Source: Agromyces mediolanus (lineage in GTDB: Bacteria > Actinomycetota > Actinomycetes > Actinomycetales > Microbacteriaceae). From it: a stretch of DNA of 64,000 bases. The position numbers were made by a program, and so were the translations under genes. Below the pieces are notes generated by a model. That model was given only the letters and a program-made list of their open reading frames with translations. It was not told the DNA's origin and ran no database searches. The stretch lies in contig NZ_JAMBNX010000012.1 of the NCBI RefSeq assembly GCF_023715325.1, positions 1 through 64,000 on the forward strand, written 5' to 3'. Positions 44,028 through 52,501 of this stretch are shown here, in pieces (the stretch's first letter is position 1; every line of letters starts with the position of its first letter).

Positions 44028-44882
44028 ATGCGCAACGCCGCCCATTCGAACCCCGTCGTGCTGAGCGACCTCTCGATCGAGTATCCGGCGAAGGGGCCGA
44101 GCCCGGCGCACGTCGCCGTGCACGGGCTCTCGCTCTCGCTCGCCCCGGGGGAGGTGCTCGGACTGCTCGGCAGCGCCGGCAGCGGAAAGTCGACGCTCGC
44201 CCGCGTGCTGTCCGGCGCGTTCCTCGACCAGCGCGCGGGCGACGGCCAGCCGGTGATCACCGGCGGCGACGCCACGGTGCTCGGCCACGGGCTGCGCAAG
44301 CTGCCCCGGCGCAAGCAGGCGGCCTTCTCGTTGCATGTCGGCTACCTCGCGCAGGGCGCCGCCGACTCGTTGCCCGCCGATCGTTCGGTGCGCGAGATCG
44401 TCGCGGGGCCGATCCTGGAGCGCGACCAGCACTACAACGCGCGAGCGCTCGCGACGCGGGTCGCGACGATGGTCGACTCGGTGCGGCTGCCGCTCGGCTT
44501 CCTCGACAAGTACCCGTACGAGCTCTCGGCCGGACAACGGCAGCGCGTCGCGCTGGCCCAAGCGCTGGTACTCGAGCCGAAGCTGCTGATCGCCGACGAA
44601 CCGACCGCCGGCATCGATCTGACGGTGCGCGATTCGGTGGCGCAACTCGTGAACGAGCTCGGTCAGGGGCACACCTTCTCGGCCATCGTGGTCACCCATG
44701 ATCTGCCCGTGCTGCGGCGGATCGCCGACCGCATCGCGGTGCTCGACCACGGCGGGCTCGTCGCGCTCGGCACCATCGACGAGGTGCTCTCGGACCCGCG
44801 GCATCCGTACGTGCGAGCCTTGGCCGGCGCGCTCGACGACGGGCATGCGGTCATCGACGACCTCGAGTCGCCGCTCGCATGA
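44028..44882 (+). CDS. Additional ABC transporter ATP-binding protein
   Basis: A 284-residue single-domain ATPase. Walker A is GSAGSGKST, the signature is LSAGQRQRVALAQAL (Ala for the first Gly) and Walker B with D loop is LLIADEPTAGID. It resembles the oligopeptide/nickel or PhnK-like group. It lies two bases after the fused ATPase and overlaps the dehydrogenase gene. It is either a third nucleotide-binding domain of the same importer or a subunit for another permease elsewhere. Confidence 0.85.
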   Translation: MRNAAHSNPVVLSDLSIEYPAKGPSPAHVAVHGLSLSLAPGEVLGLLGSAGSGKSTLARVLSGAFLDQRAGDGQPVITGGDATVLGHGLRKLPRRKQAAFSLHVGYLAQGAADSLPADRSVREIVAGPILERDQHYNARALATRVATMVDSVRLPLGFLDKYPYELSAGQRQRVALAQALVLEPKLLIADEPTAGIDLTVRDSVAQLVNELGQGHTFSAIVVTHDLPVLRRIADRIAVLDHGGLVALGTIDEVLSDPRHPYVRALAGALDDGHAVIDDLESPLA

Positions 44883-45898
44883 GCGTTCCCGGCGGTCCGC
44901 GGCACCGTCCGGTGCGGGGCGCCGCGGACGCGGCGCCCCGCGGCGCCGTCGTGCCGGCGGGGGAGCACCCCGCGCCGGGGCCGATCGCGGTGCTGCCGGA
45001 TGCCTCGGCCGAGCTCGTCCGCGCGGTCGGATCCGCCGGCGGCGTGCTCGCGCCGCTCGGGGACGACACCCGGGGGCTCGTCTGGACGTCGAACACCGGG
45101 GTCGCCGAGCTCGCGGCGACCCTGCGCGACCGACCGGGCATCAGTTGGGTCCAGCTGCCCTGGGCCGGGGTGGACGCGTTCTCCGAGCTGATCGCCGCCG
45201 CGCGCGGCGACGGCCGCATCTGGACGAGCGGCAAGGGCGCGTACGCGCAGCCGGTCGCGGAGCACGCGCTCGCCCTCGCCCTCGCGCTGCTCCGGGAACT
45301 GCCGCGACGCGCCGCCGCGACCGGATGGCAGCCCGACGAACGTGGGCGCAGTCTCTACGGCGCCGAGGTCGTGGTCGTGGGCGCGGGCGGTGTGGCGGTC
45401 GAGCTGTTGCGGCTGCTGGAGCCGTTCGGGGTGCAGGCGACCGTGGTGCGCCGGCGGGGCGGCGACGTCCCGGGTGCGGTGCGGACGGTCCCGGCATCGG
45501 AGCTCCCGTCGGTCGCCCGCGGCGCGGAACTGCTGTTCGTCGCCGCCGCGCTGACCGAGCAGTCACGAGGTCTGGTGGATGCCGAGGTGCTGGCCGCACT
45601 CGCACCCGGCGCGATCGTCGTGAACGTCGGTCGTGGTGCCGTCATCGACACGGCGGCACTCGTCGCCGCCCTCGAGTCGGGCGCGCTCGGTGGCGCCGGG
45701 CTCGACGTCACGGATCCGGAGCCGTTGCCGGCGGGGCATCCGCTCTGGGCGATCGAGCACTGCCTGATCACTCCGCACGTCGCCGACACCGAGGAGATGA
45801 CCGCACCGCTCTACGCCGAGCGGGTGGCGGAGAATGTGCGCGCCTTCGTCGGCGATGGGCCGTTCGTCGGCCGGATCGACCTCGAGCACGGCTACTGA
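44879..45898 (+). CDS. D-isomer-specific 2-hydroxyacid dehydrogenase family protein
   Basis: A 339-residue NAD(P)-dependent oxidoreductase. The Rossmann motif is VVVVGAGGVAVELLRLL; the catalytic Arg-Glu-His set is seen in NVGRGAVID, DPEPLP and ITPHVAD. The first 40 residues (Pro/Ala/Gly-rich) are an extension with no match I know. It overlaps the upstream ATPase gene (ATGA), so it is the last gene of the importer operon and may process the imported compound. Substrate unknown. Confidence 0.87.
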   Translation: MSVPGGPRHRPVRGAADAAPRGAVVPAGEHPAPGPIAVLPDASAELVRAVGSAGGVLAPLGDDTRGLVWTSNTGVAELAATLRDRPGISWVQLPWAGVDAFSELIAAARGDGRIWTSGKGAYAQPVAEHALALALALLRELPRRAAATGWQPDERGRSLYGAEVVVVGAGGVAVELLRLLEPFGVQATVVRRRGGDVPGAVRTVPASELPSVARGAELLFVAAALTEQSRGLVDAEVLAALAPGAIVVNVGRGAVIDTAALVAALESGALGGAGLDVTDPEPLPAGHPLWAIEHCLITPHVADTEEMTAPLYAERVAENVRAFVGDGPFVGRIDLEHGY

Positions 45899-45917
45899 GT
45901 GGCGAGCTTCGCTCGGA

Positions 45918-45947
45918 TTGGGAGAGTGAGCGCGGCTTTGCTAGAGT
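45918..45947 (+). promoter_or_regulatory. Candidate tRNA-Asn promoter
   Basis: TTGGGA (45918-45923), 18 bases, TAGAGT (45942-45947). The predicted start lies about 15 bases before the mature tRNA. Confidence 0.5.
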
Positions 45948-45967
45948 AGTCGTCGCTGAACAAGCGA

Positions 45968-46040
45968 TCCTCCATAGCTCAATTGGCAGAGCAATCGGCT
46001 GTTAACCGATAGGTTCTTGGTTCGAGTCCAAGTGGGGGAG
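45968..46040 (+). tRNA. tRNA-Asn (GTT)
   Basis: The sequence folds as a full cloverleaf: acceptor TCCTCCA with TGGGGGA, anticodon stem ATCGG/CCGAT, loop CTGTTAA with anticodon GTT at 46001-46003, and T arm CTTGG-TTCGAGT-CCAAG. The discriminator is G46040. The CCA end is not encoded. Confidence 0.95.
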
Positions 46041-46046
46041 CATCTG

Positions 46047-46080
46047 CGGCCCGGTCTCTTCGGAGGCCGGGCCGTTTCGG
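46047..46080 (+). terminator. tRNA-Asn terminator
   Basis: A 12-bp stem closed by a TTCG tetraloop (46059-46062), with CGGCCCGG and CCGGGCCG as outer arms (46047-46054 and 46067-46074), is followed by TTTCGGTTTT. Confidence 0.88.
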
Positions 46081-46120
46081 TTTTCCGCGTGGTGCGCGAA
46101 CGCGCGCGGTCCCACGCGGG

Positions 46121-47110
46121 TCAGGTGCCGCGCACCACGAGCGGGGCGGGCAGTCGTTCGATGCGCGGCTCGCCGGGCCGGTTCGGCTCGAGCAGCAGTG
46201 CACCCATCATGCGCGCCGCCTGCATGCCGTAGCCATAGGGGTTCAGGTCGATCGCGGTGATCGGCGGCGTGTGGAACTCCATCATCGTGCTGTCCACACC
46301 TGAGACGAGAGGGAACCCGTCCTCGGGGGAGCGGCCGATCGTGCGCAGCAGGCCGGCGATGCGCGGGGCCACGGCGTCGCCGGCGACGAACAGGCCGTCG
46401 CACGGGACGTCGGCGCCGAGTTCGCGCTCGAGGAGCTCGAGGATCTCCTCGTTGCTCTGCCTCGCGCTGATCGCGATCACTGCGGGCTCGACGCGGTGCT
46501 CCGAACACCATTCGCGGTAGCTCGCCTCGATCGTGCGGCTCCACTCCGAGACGGTCTCGATCGTGAGGAGCCCGGGCCGGGCAGCCCCTCGCGAGACGAT
46601 GTGGCGGAGACTGTCGCGGGTGGCGGACGGGGCGTCCGCCTCGACGACGCCCCAGGGGGCGGCGGCGGAAGGGGGTGGGGGGTCGATGCAGACCGTCGGG
46701 CGTCCGCTGCGAAGCAACTCGAACATGCCCAGGTCGTCTGAGTGGGGTTCGACGACGACGACGCCGTCGACCTCCGGGAAGTCGCGCACCTGCCCGGTGC
46801 GGCCCGCCGAGGGGAGGAGCAGCGGGGAGAGCTCGGTGTCGGCGAAGCCGGCCACGATGCCGCGCATGATCTCGGCGAAGTAGAGCGAGTACTCCATCAC
46901 CGTCGACGGGAAGTAGACGCCGATCGTGTTCGTCCGGCTGAGCCGGAGCGCCTGCCCGGTGCGGTTCGGCCGGTACCCGAGTTCCTCGGCGGCGCGACGC
47001 ACCTCCTCGCGCGTCTGCTCCGACACACCGGGCTTGCCGTTGAGCGCCATCGAGACGGCGGCGGCCGAGATGCCGAGGTGTCCTGCGAGGTCTTTGAGTG
47101 TCGTTCCCAC
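46121..47110 (-). CDS. LacI-family transcriptional regulator
   Basis: A 329-residue repressor. The N-terminal helix-turn-helix and hinge are clear (TTLKDLAGHLGISAAAVSMALNGKPGVS, then RRAAEELGYRPNRTGQALRL), followed by a periplasmic-binding-protein-like effector domain. I chose the GTG at 47110 because GGAAGG lies just upstream and the protein then starts at the helix-turn-helix. An ATG at 47206 would add 32 unconserved residues and lie across the divergent promoter. It probably controls the amidohydrolase/importer operon; the inducer is unknown. Confidence 0.9.
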   Translation of the reverse strand: MGTTLKDLAGHLGISAAAVSMALNGKPGVSEQTREEVRRAAEELGYRPNRTGQALRLSRTNTIGVYFPSTVMEYSLYFAEIMRGIVAGFADTELSPLLLPSAGRTGQVRDFPEVDGVVVVEPHSDDLGMFELLRSGRPTVCIDPPPPSAAAPWGVVEADAPSATRDSLRHIVSRGAARPGLLTIETVSEWSRTIEASYREWCSEHRVEPAVIAISARQSNEEILELLERELGADVPCDGLFVAGDAVAPRIAGLLRTIGRSPEDGFPLVSGVDSTMMEFHTPPITAIDLNPYGYGMQAARMMGALLLEPNRPGEPRIERLPAPLVVRGT

Positions 47111-47168
47111 GCCTGCCTTCCGGGGTGCCGAGGTCGAGCTGCGGGGACCGGGGTCGTCGTCGAGCGCT

Positions 47169-47197
47169 TTGACAAGGCCGGTGCCCGTCAATAAGCT
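47169..47197 (+). promoter_or_regulatory. Promoter of the amidohydrolase operon
   Basis: TTGACA (47169-47174), exactly 17 bases, TAAGCT (47192-47197). This is the closest match to a sigma-70-type consensus in the window. The start point should be near 47204, just ahead of the operator. Confidence 0.7.
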
Positions 47198-47208
47198 ACC
47201 CGCCATAC

Positions 47209-47222
47209 CTTAAACGATTAAG
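47209..47222. promoter_or_regulatory. Candidate LacI-family operator
   Basis: CTTAAACGATTAAG is a near-palindrome with the central CG typical of LacI-family sites. It lies about 5-18 bases after the predicted start of the plus-strand operon, where a bound repressor would block transcription, and upstream of the regulator gene. Confidence 0.65.
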
Positions 47223-47266
47223 TTCACCGGAATGCCAACGGTTGTCAGAGTACCAAGGAGTCAGGG

Positions 47267-48940
47267 TTGACCGACGCACTCGATCTCGCGTTCACGAACG
47301 GCGCACTCTTCGACGGTGAGCGCTACCACCCGGGGCCGACGCACGTCGGAGTCTCGGGCGGGCGGATCGCGCTCGTCGGCGAGGCGGTGCTCGCGGCGAT
47401 CGGCCCGCGCACCGAGGTGGTCGAGCTCGACGGCCGGCTGCTGCACCCCGGGATGAACGACGCGCATGTGCATCCGGTCGAAGCGGGCATGGAGATGCTC
47501 GGCTGCGACCTCTCCGAGGGCTACACCCGCGAGGACTACCTCGAGCGCGTGCGCGACTACGTCGAGCGGAACCCGGACGTCGAGTGGATCGTCGGTGCCG
47601 GCTGGCAGCAGGCCGCGTTCCCGGGCGGCGCGCCGCTCGGTGCCGATCTCGACGCGATCTGCGCCGACCGCCCGATCATCCTGTCGAACCGCGACCACCA
47701 CAGCGCGTGGGTGAACGCCGAGGCGCTCCGCCGGTGCGGCATCGATCGCGACACACCCGACCCGGCCGACGGACGCATCGAGCGCGACCCCGCGGGCGAG
47801 CCCACCGGTACCCTGCACGAGGGCGCGCGGATGCTCGCGCTGCGCCACGCACCCGAGCCCGACTTCGACGAGATGTACGCCGGCTTCCGCGTCGGGCAGC
47901 AGAGGCTCGTCGGCTACGGGATCACGAGCTGGCAGGACGCCCTCATCGGCCAGTACGGCAATCACAGCCCGCTGTTCTACGACGTGTACCGCCGTGCCGA
48001 GGAGCGCGGCGAGCTCATCGGCCGGGTGAACGGTGCGCTCTGGTGGGAACGCTCGCTCGGGCTCGAGCAGATCCCGGCGTTCCTCGAGAAGCGCGCCGCG
48101 GTCGCCGGGGGGCGGTTCCGGGCCGAGACGGTGAAGATCATGCAGGACGGCGTGGCCGAGAACCAGACGGCCGCCATGATCGAGCCCTACCTGGTGCCGG
48201 GGCCGGAATGCCGCCACAGCGACAACACGGGCATCGCGTTCGTCGATCCCGCGAAGCTGCCGGAGTACGTCACCGAACTCGACCGGCTCGGCTTCCAGGT
48301 GCACTTCCACGCCCTCGGCGACCAGGCGGTGCGCGGAGCGCTCGACGCGATCGAGGCGGCCCGCCGGGCGAACGGCCCGGCCTCGACGACGATGCACCTG
48401 CTCGCGCACATCCAGATCATCGACCCCGCCGACGTGCCGCGCTTCGCCGAGCTCAACGCCTCGGCGGACATGCAGCCGCTCTGGGCGAGCTACGACCCGC
48501 AGATGGTCGAGCTCACCGTGCCCTTCCTCGGCGAGGATCGCGCGGGCCACCAGTACCCGTTCGGCTCGCTGCACCGCGCCGGGAGCCACCTCTGCGGCGG
48601 CTCCGACTGGCCGGTGACCTCCGCAGACCCCTGGCTCGGCATCCACGTCGCCGTGAACCGCCAGGTCCCCGCCGACCATCCCGACTACAGCGAGCGGGTC
48701 TTCCTCGACGACGAGCGGCTCGAACTCGACGTCGCGCTCCGGGCCTACACGCTCGGCGGCATCGAGGCGAACGGCCGGGCCGAAGAGCTCGGGCGCATCG
48801 CCCCCGGCCAGCTCGCCGACCTCGTCGTCGCCGACCGCGACCCGTTCGCCGCGCCGGCCGCAGAGCTCCACCTGACGCGCGCAGCCCTGGTCTACGTGGA
48901 CGGTGCGCTCGTGCACGCCGCCGACGTCGTCCCGGCCTGA
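47267..48940 (+). CDS. Amidohydrolase family protein (YtcJ-like)
   Basis: A 557-residue metal-dependent hydrolase of the amidohydrolase superfamily. The metal motif H67-x-H69 is in LLHPGMNDAHVHPVEAGM; VEWIVGAGWQQ, HFHALGDQAVRGALDAIE and GGSDWPVTSADPWLG fit the YtcJ/AepA-like group. The start is TTG with AAGGAG upstream. It has no signal peptide, so it acts in the cytosol. It is first in an operon with an amino-acid-type importer, suggesting it hydrolyses an imported N-acyl or amide compound. Confidence 0.87.
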   Translation: MTDALDLAFTNGALFDGERYHPGPTHVGVSGGRIALVGEAVLAAIGPRTEVVELDGRLLHPGMNDAHVHPVEAGMEMLGCDLSEGYTREDYLERVRDYVERNPDVEWIVGAGWQQAAFPGGAPLGADLDAICADRPIILSNRDHHSAWVNAEALRRCGIDRDTPDPADGRIERDPAGEPTGTLHEGARMLALRHAPEPDFDEMYAGFRVGQQRLVGYGITSWQDALIGQYGNHSPLFYDVYRRAEERGELIGRVNGALWWERSLGLEQIPAFLEKRAAVAGGRFRAETVKIMQDGVAENQTAAMIEPYLVPGPECRHSDNTGIAFVDPAKLPEYVTELDRLGFQVHFHALGDQAVRGALDAIEAARRANGPASTTMHLLAHIQIIDPADVPRFAELNASADMQPLWASYDPQMVELTVPFLGEDRAGHQYPFGSLHRAGSHLCGGSDWPVTSADPWLGIHVAVNRQVPADHPDYSERVFLDDERLELDVALRAYTLGGIEANGRAEELGRIAPGQLADLVVADRDPFAAPAAELHLTRAALVYVDGALVHAADVVPA

Positions 48941-49002
48941 GCACCTCGCACCATCGCACCACGCACTGCACCGTCCATCCCCCTCAACAGAAGGAATCCC
49001 GA

Positions 49003-49917
49003 ATGAAGAAGCGCCTCATCGCCGCGGCCGCCCTCACCGTGCTCGCCCTGAGCGGATGCACGGCCGCGGCCGACGCCGAGCAGCAGGCCGCAGAGGGCGG
49101 CACCGCCTCCGCCGACTCCGCGGTCGACCTCTCGAAGATCGAGAAGAGCGAGGCGGCGGCGAAGCTGCTGCCGGCCGACATCGCCGAGCGCGGCACCTTC
49201 GTGCTCGCCGTCGACGCGACCTACCCGCCGAACGAGTTCAAGGACGACGCCGGCAACCCGATCGGGTGGGAGGTCGACCTCATGAACGCGGCGATCGTGA
49301 AGCTCGGCCTCGAGCCCAAGAACGAGATCTCGAAGTTCGAGAACATCATCCCGAAGATCGAGCTCGGCACGTACGACTCCGGCATCGCCGGCTACTACGA
49401 CACGGTGAAGCGCCAGGCGAACTTCGACATGGTCGACTTCTTCCTCGCCGGCAACCAGTTCGGCTCGCTGAAGGAGAACCCGATCGGCGACGAGCTCGAC
49501 ATCTGCGGGCAGAAGATCTCCGTGCCGAACGGCGGATCCGCGCCCCTCTACTACCTGCCCGAGGTCGAGAAGCGCTGCGTCGCGGAGGGGAAGGGCTCGA
49601 TCGAGGTCATGGGCTACGACACGACCGACGAGATGGTCGCCGCGGTGACCCTCGGCCGCGCGTTCGCGTTCGTCGCCGACTCGCCCGTCGTCAGCTACGC
49701 CGTGAAGAACAGCGGCGGCAAGCTCGTCGGCTCGGAGATCTACGAGACGCTCCCCGCCGGCGCGCCGTTCAAGAAGGGCAACGACGAGCTCGTCGCGGCC
49801 TTCGCGGCCGCCGTGCAGGAACTGCACGACGACGGCACCTACGACGAGATCCTCGAGTTCTGGGGCGTCGAGGCCGGGCGTCTCGACGCCATCACGGTCA
49901 ACGCCGGCACCGAGTAG
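49003..49917 (+). CDS. ABC transporter substrate-binding lipoprotein (amino-acid type)
   Basis: A 304-residue lipoprotein with signal peptide and lipobox LALSGC (Cys19), then a flexible Ala/Glu/Ser stretch and an SBP_bac_3 domain (GTFVLAVDATYPPNEFKDDAGNPIGWEVDLMNAI-like start, LELGTYDSGIAGYYDT region). The family binds polar amino acids, but the FKDDAG ligand-site variant does not reveal the substrate. It follows the amidohydrolase after 62 bases. Confidence 0.9.
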   Translation: MKKRLIAAAALTVLALSGCTAAADAEQQAAEGGTASADSAVDLSKIEKSEAAAKLLPADIAERGTFVLAVDATYPPNEFKDDAGNPIGWEVDLMNAAIVKLGLEPKNEISKFENIIPKIELGTYDSGIAGYYDTVKRQANFDMVDFFLAGNQFGSLKENPIGDELDICGQKISVPNGGSAPLYYLPEVEKRCVAEGKGSIEVMGYDTTDEMVAAVTLGRAFAFVADSPVVSYAVKNSGGKLVGSEIYETLPAGAPFKKGNDELVAAFAAAVQELHDDGTYDEILEFWGVEAGRLDAITVNAGTE

Positions 49918-49925
49918 GCCCAGCC

Positions 49926-50936
49926 GTGTCCGAGATCACCCGCGCCGTCCCCGTGGCGCGGCCGAGACCCATCCAGGCGGTGCCGTTGCGGCATCCCTGG
50001 CGGAACCTCCTGGCCTTCGCGCTGATCTTCCTGCTGCTCGCGTTCATCATCGACGCGGCGCAGCGGGAGGCCTATGACTGGCCCGCCTTCGCGCTCTACC
50101 TGTTCGACGTCCGCGTCGTCCAGGCGGCGGGCGTGACGCTCGCCCTGACCTTCCTCGCGATGCTCGGCGCCGTCGTCGTCGGCATCGTGCTCGCGGTCAT
50201 GCGCGAGACGGACAACCCCGTGCTGCGGGCGATCGCCTGGGGCGTCATCTGGTTCTTCCGCGGCACCCCGGTGTACGTCCAGCTCGTGTTCTGGGGCCTG
50301 CTCAGCTCGATCTACCAGACGATCAACCTCGGCCTGCCGTTCATGGAGCCGTGGCTCGTGCTCGAGACCGCCGACGTGATCCCGCTGTTCTGGATCGCTG
50401 TGCTCGGGCTCGCCCTGAACGAGGCCGCGTACATGGCCGAGATCGTCCGCGCCGGCCTGCTCTCGATCGACCCGGGCCAGACCGAGGCCGCTTCCGCGCT
50501 CGGCATGGGCTGGTGGCTCACGATGCGGAAGGTCGTGATCCCGCAGGCGATGCGGGTGATCATTCCGCCGACGGGCAACGAGGTGATCTCCATGCTGAAG
50601 ACGACCTCCCTCGTCACGGCGGTGCCGTTCAGCTGGGACCTCTGCACGCGCACGCGCGACATCTCGGCGGCGACGCTGAACCCGATCCCGCTGTTGCTCG
50701 TCGCCTCGGTCTGGTACCTCTTCTTCACCTCGATCATGATGATCGGCCAGAGCCGCTTGGAGAAGCACTTCTCGCGCGGGCAGCTCGGGCACGGCACGAC
50801 GCCGAAGCGCCGCAAACACCGGGAACCCGCCGAACGCGGCCCGATGGTGTTGGCGAGCCCCGAGGCCGTCGCCGCACCGGGCGGGGGCGCAGGGGCGCCG
50901 GACGGCGCAGGGATGCCGGAAGGAGGCGGCCGATGA
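49926..50936 (+). CDS. ABC transporter permease (amino-acid type, HisM/GlnP family)
   Basis: A 336-residue permease. The core has about five membrane segments with [15 protein letters not shown] and the EAA loop [25 protein letters not shown]. It starts with GTG eight bases after the binding-protein gene. The hydrophilic C-terminal tail of about 60 residues (Arg/Lys then Gly/Ala/Pro-rich) is unusual for this family. Only one permease gene is present, so it should form a homodimer. Confidence 0.9.
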   Translation: MSEITRAVPVARPRPIQAVPLRHPWRNLLAFALIFLLLAFIIDAAQREAYDWPAFALYLFDVRVVQAAGVTLALTFLAMLGAVVVGIVLAVMRETDNPVLRAIAWGVIWFFRGTPVYVQLVFWGLLSSIYQTINLGLPFMEPWLVLETADVIPLFWIAVLGLALNEAAYMAEIVRAGLLSIDPGQTEAASALGMGWWLTMRKVVIPQAMRVIIPPTGNEVISMLKTTSLVTAVPFSWDLCTRTRDISAATLNPIPLLLVASVWYLFFTSIMMIGQSRLEKHFSRGQLGHGTTPKRRKHREPAERGPMVLASPEAVAAPGGGAGAPDGAGMPEGGGR

Positions 50937-51697
50937 GCGACATCAAGGTGAGCGCCCAGGAGGTGCACAAGTCCTTCGGCGACACGCACGTGCTGAAGGG
51001 CATCGACCTCGAGGTGCGTCGCGGCGAGGTGAGCTGCCTGCTCGGTCCGTCGGGCTCGGGCAAGTCGACCTTCCTGCGCTGCATCAACCACCTCGAGTCG
51101 ATCGACTCGGGTCGGATCGAGGTCGACGGCACGCTCATCGGCTATCGCGAGCACGGCGAGCGGCTGCACGAGCTGAAGCCCGCCGAGGCCGCCGCGCAGC
51201 GCGAGAACATCGGCATGGTGTTCCAGCGGTTCAACCTGTTCCCGCACATGACCGCGCTCGAGAACATCACGTGCGCGCCGGTCTTCGTGAAGCGCACCCA
51301 GCGTTCCGAGGCGCGGCAGCGCGCGCTCGAGCTGCTCGACCGGGTGGGGCTCGCCGACAAGGCGGACGCCTACCCGCGCGAGCTCTCCGGCGGGCAGCAG
51401 CAGCGCGTCGCGATCGCGAGGGCGCTCGCGATGACGCCCGACCTCATGCTCTTCGACGAGCCGACCTCGGCGCTCGATCCGGAGCTCGTGGGGGAGGTGC
51501 TGGACGTCATGAAGTCCCTCGCCGAGAGCGGCATGACCATGATCGTCGTGACGCACGAGATGGGATTCGCCCGAGAGGTCGCCGACACCGTGACCTTCAT
51601 GGACGGCGGGGTCGTCGTGGAGCACGGCACCCCCGAGGAGGTCCTCGTCCGACCGCAGCACGGGCGCACGAAGGCCTTCCTCTCCAAGGTGCTGTGA
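50933..51697 (+). CDS. ABC transporter ATP-binding protein (amino-acid type)
   Basis: A 254-residue ATPase with GPSGSGKST, the Q-loop sequence [47 protein letters not shown] and [11 protein letters not shown], all typical of the GlnQ/HisP group. A strong AAGGAGG site precedes the ATG, which overlaps the permease stop. It is the last gene of the operon. Confidence 0.93.
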   Translation: MSDIKVSAQEVHKSFGDTHVLKGIDLEVRRGEVSCLLGPSGSGKSTFLRCINHLESIDSGRIEVDGTLIGYREHGERLHELKPAEAAAQRENIGMVFQRFNLFPHMTALENITCAPVFVKRTQRSEARQRALELLDRVGLADKADAYPRELSGGQQQRVAIARALAMTPDLMLFDEPTSALDPELVGEVLDVMKSLAESGMTMIVVTHEMGFAREVADTVTFMDGGVVVEHGTPEEVLVRPQHGRTKAFLSKVL

Positions 51698-51705
51698 GCC
51701 GATCG

Positions 51706-51741
51706 CGGCCCGGACCGGACGCACCCGTCCGATCCGGGCCG
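51706..51741 (+). terminator. Terminator of the amidohydrolase/importer operon
   Basis: CGGCCCGGA (51706-51714) pairs with TCCGGGCCG (51733-51741), and an inner stem CGGACG/CGTCCG continues it. There is no T tract. Confidence 0.6.
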
Positions 51742-51816
51742 ATGGCATTCCGGTGACTCGGGCTCGCCGCGGCGCGTCCCGCGTTCGGGTGGCGGCGAGG
51801 GGCGGGCGTGCGCCCA

Positions 51817-51822
51817 TAGGAT
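51817..51822 (+). promoter_or_regulatory. -10 box of a probable leaderless promoter
   Basis: TAGGAT, six bases (CGCGGG), then ATG at 51829. No ribosome site precedes the start. Confidence 0.6.
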
Positions 51823-51828
51823 CGCGGG

Positions 51829-52377
51829 ATGGACCCGTTTCCGCCGCCCCAGGGACTGCCGCCGCACGTCCCGCCGTCCCCTCGCGTTCGCGAGGTGGGC
51901 GGCGGAGCCATCGCCGCGATCGTGTGCGGCGCGGCCGCGCTCTTCCTCATCCTCCTCGTGCCGGTCGGCCTCGCCGCCTCGAGCTTCGCTCAGCAGCTCG
52001 CCGTCGTGGTCGGTGCGCAAGGCGCCGGCGCCGCGCCGGCCGGTTCGGAGCTCGTCGACCGGCTCCAGTCCGGCGAGACGCGGTACACCTTTCCCGCGGC
52101 ACTCGAGAACTACGGCGACGGGCGCTACAGCGCCCAGTGCCCGTCGAGCTACGTGGAAGGCTGCTGGCAGAGCGCGGTCTTCACCGAAGCGGACTGCGGG
52201 AACGTGCTGATCACGCTCGGCTTCTCGAACGATCCCGATGGGTTCGAGGCGGAGCGCACCGACTCGATGGTGCTGCGCGACGTCGTCGCGAACGAACCCA
52301 CCCCGGTCGTCTTCGGCAACGACGGGTACGAGTTCGGCTGGGTCGCGGACGTGGTCTGCCAGCTCGCGGAGAGCTGA
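51829..52377 (+). CDS. Hypothetical single-pass membrane protein
   Basis: A 182-residue protein I cannot assign to a family. A Pro-rich cytoplasmic start (residues 1-20) leads to one membrane segment (about 26-50, IAAIVCGAAALFLILLVPVGLA), then an extracellular domain of about 130 residues with four or five cysteines (QCPSS, EGCWQ, ADCGN, DVVCQ), which could form disulfides. It stands alone behind its own -10 box. Confidence 0.7.
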   Translation: MDPFPPPQGLPPHVPPSPRVREVGGGAIAAIVCGAAALFLILLVPVGLAASSFAQQLAVVVGAQGAGAAPAGSELVDRLQSGETRYTFPAALENYGDGRYSAQCPSSYVEGCWQSAVFTEADCGNVLITLGFSNDPDGFEAERTDSMVLRDVVANEPTPVVFGNDGYEFGWVADVVCQLAES

Positions 52378-52501
52378 CCGGCCGAGCGCCCCGCGCTCGG
52401 GTTCGGTGCCGCGGCGGCGACGGCAGTCCGCGGCCGACGGCCGAGGCCCTGCACGCCCGGTATGCTGCGAACCGGCGCACGGGTGCGCGCGAGGAGGTGC
52501 A

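Noticed and set aside
42337-44882. The separate ATPase as a broken remnant of the fused ATPase
   Set aside because: Walker A, signature, Walker B and D-loop motifs are all intact in the 44028-44882 gene and its length is complete, so it is a full additional subunit.
47111-47206. N-terminal extension of the LacI regulator from an ATG at 47206
   Set aside because: The extra 32 residues are low-complexity, and the ATG would lie over the divergent promoter and beside the operator. The GTG at 47110 has a ribosome site and starts at the helix-turn-helix.
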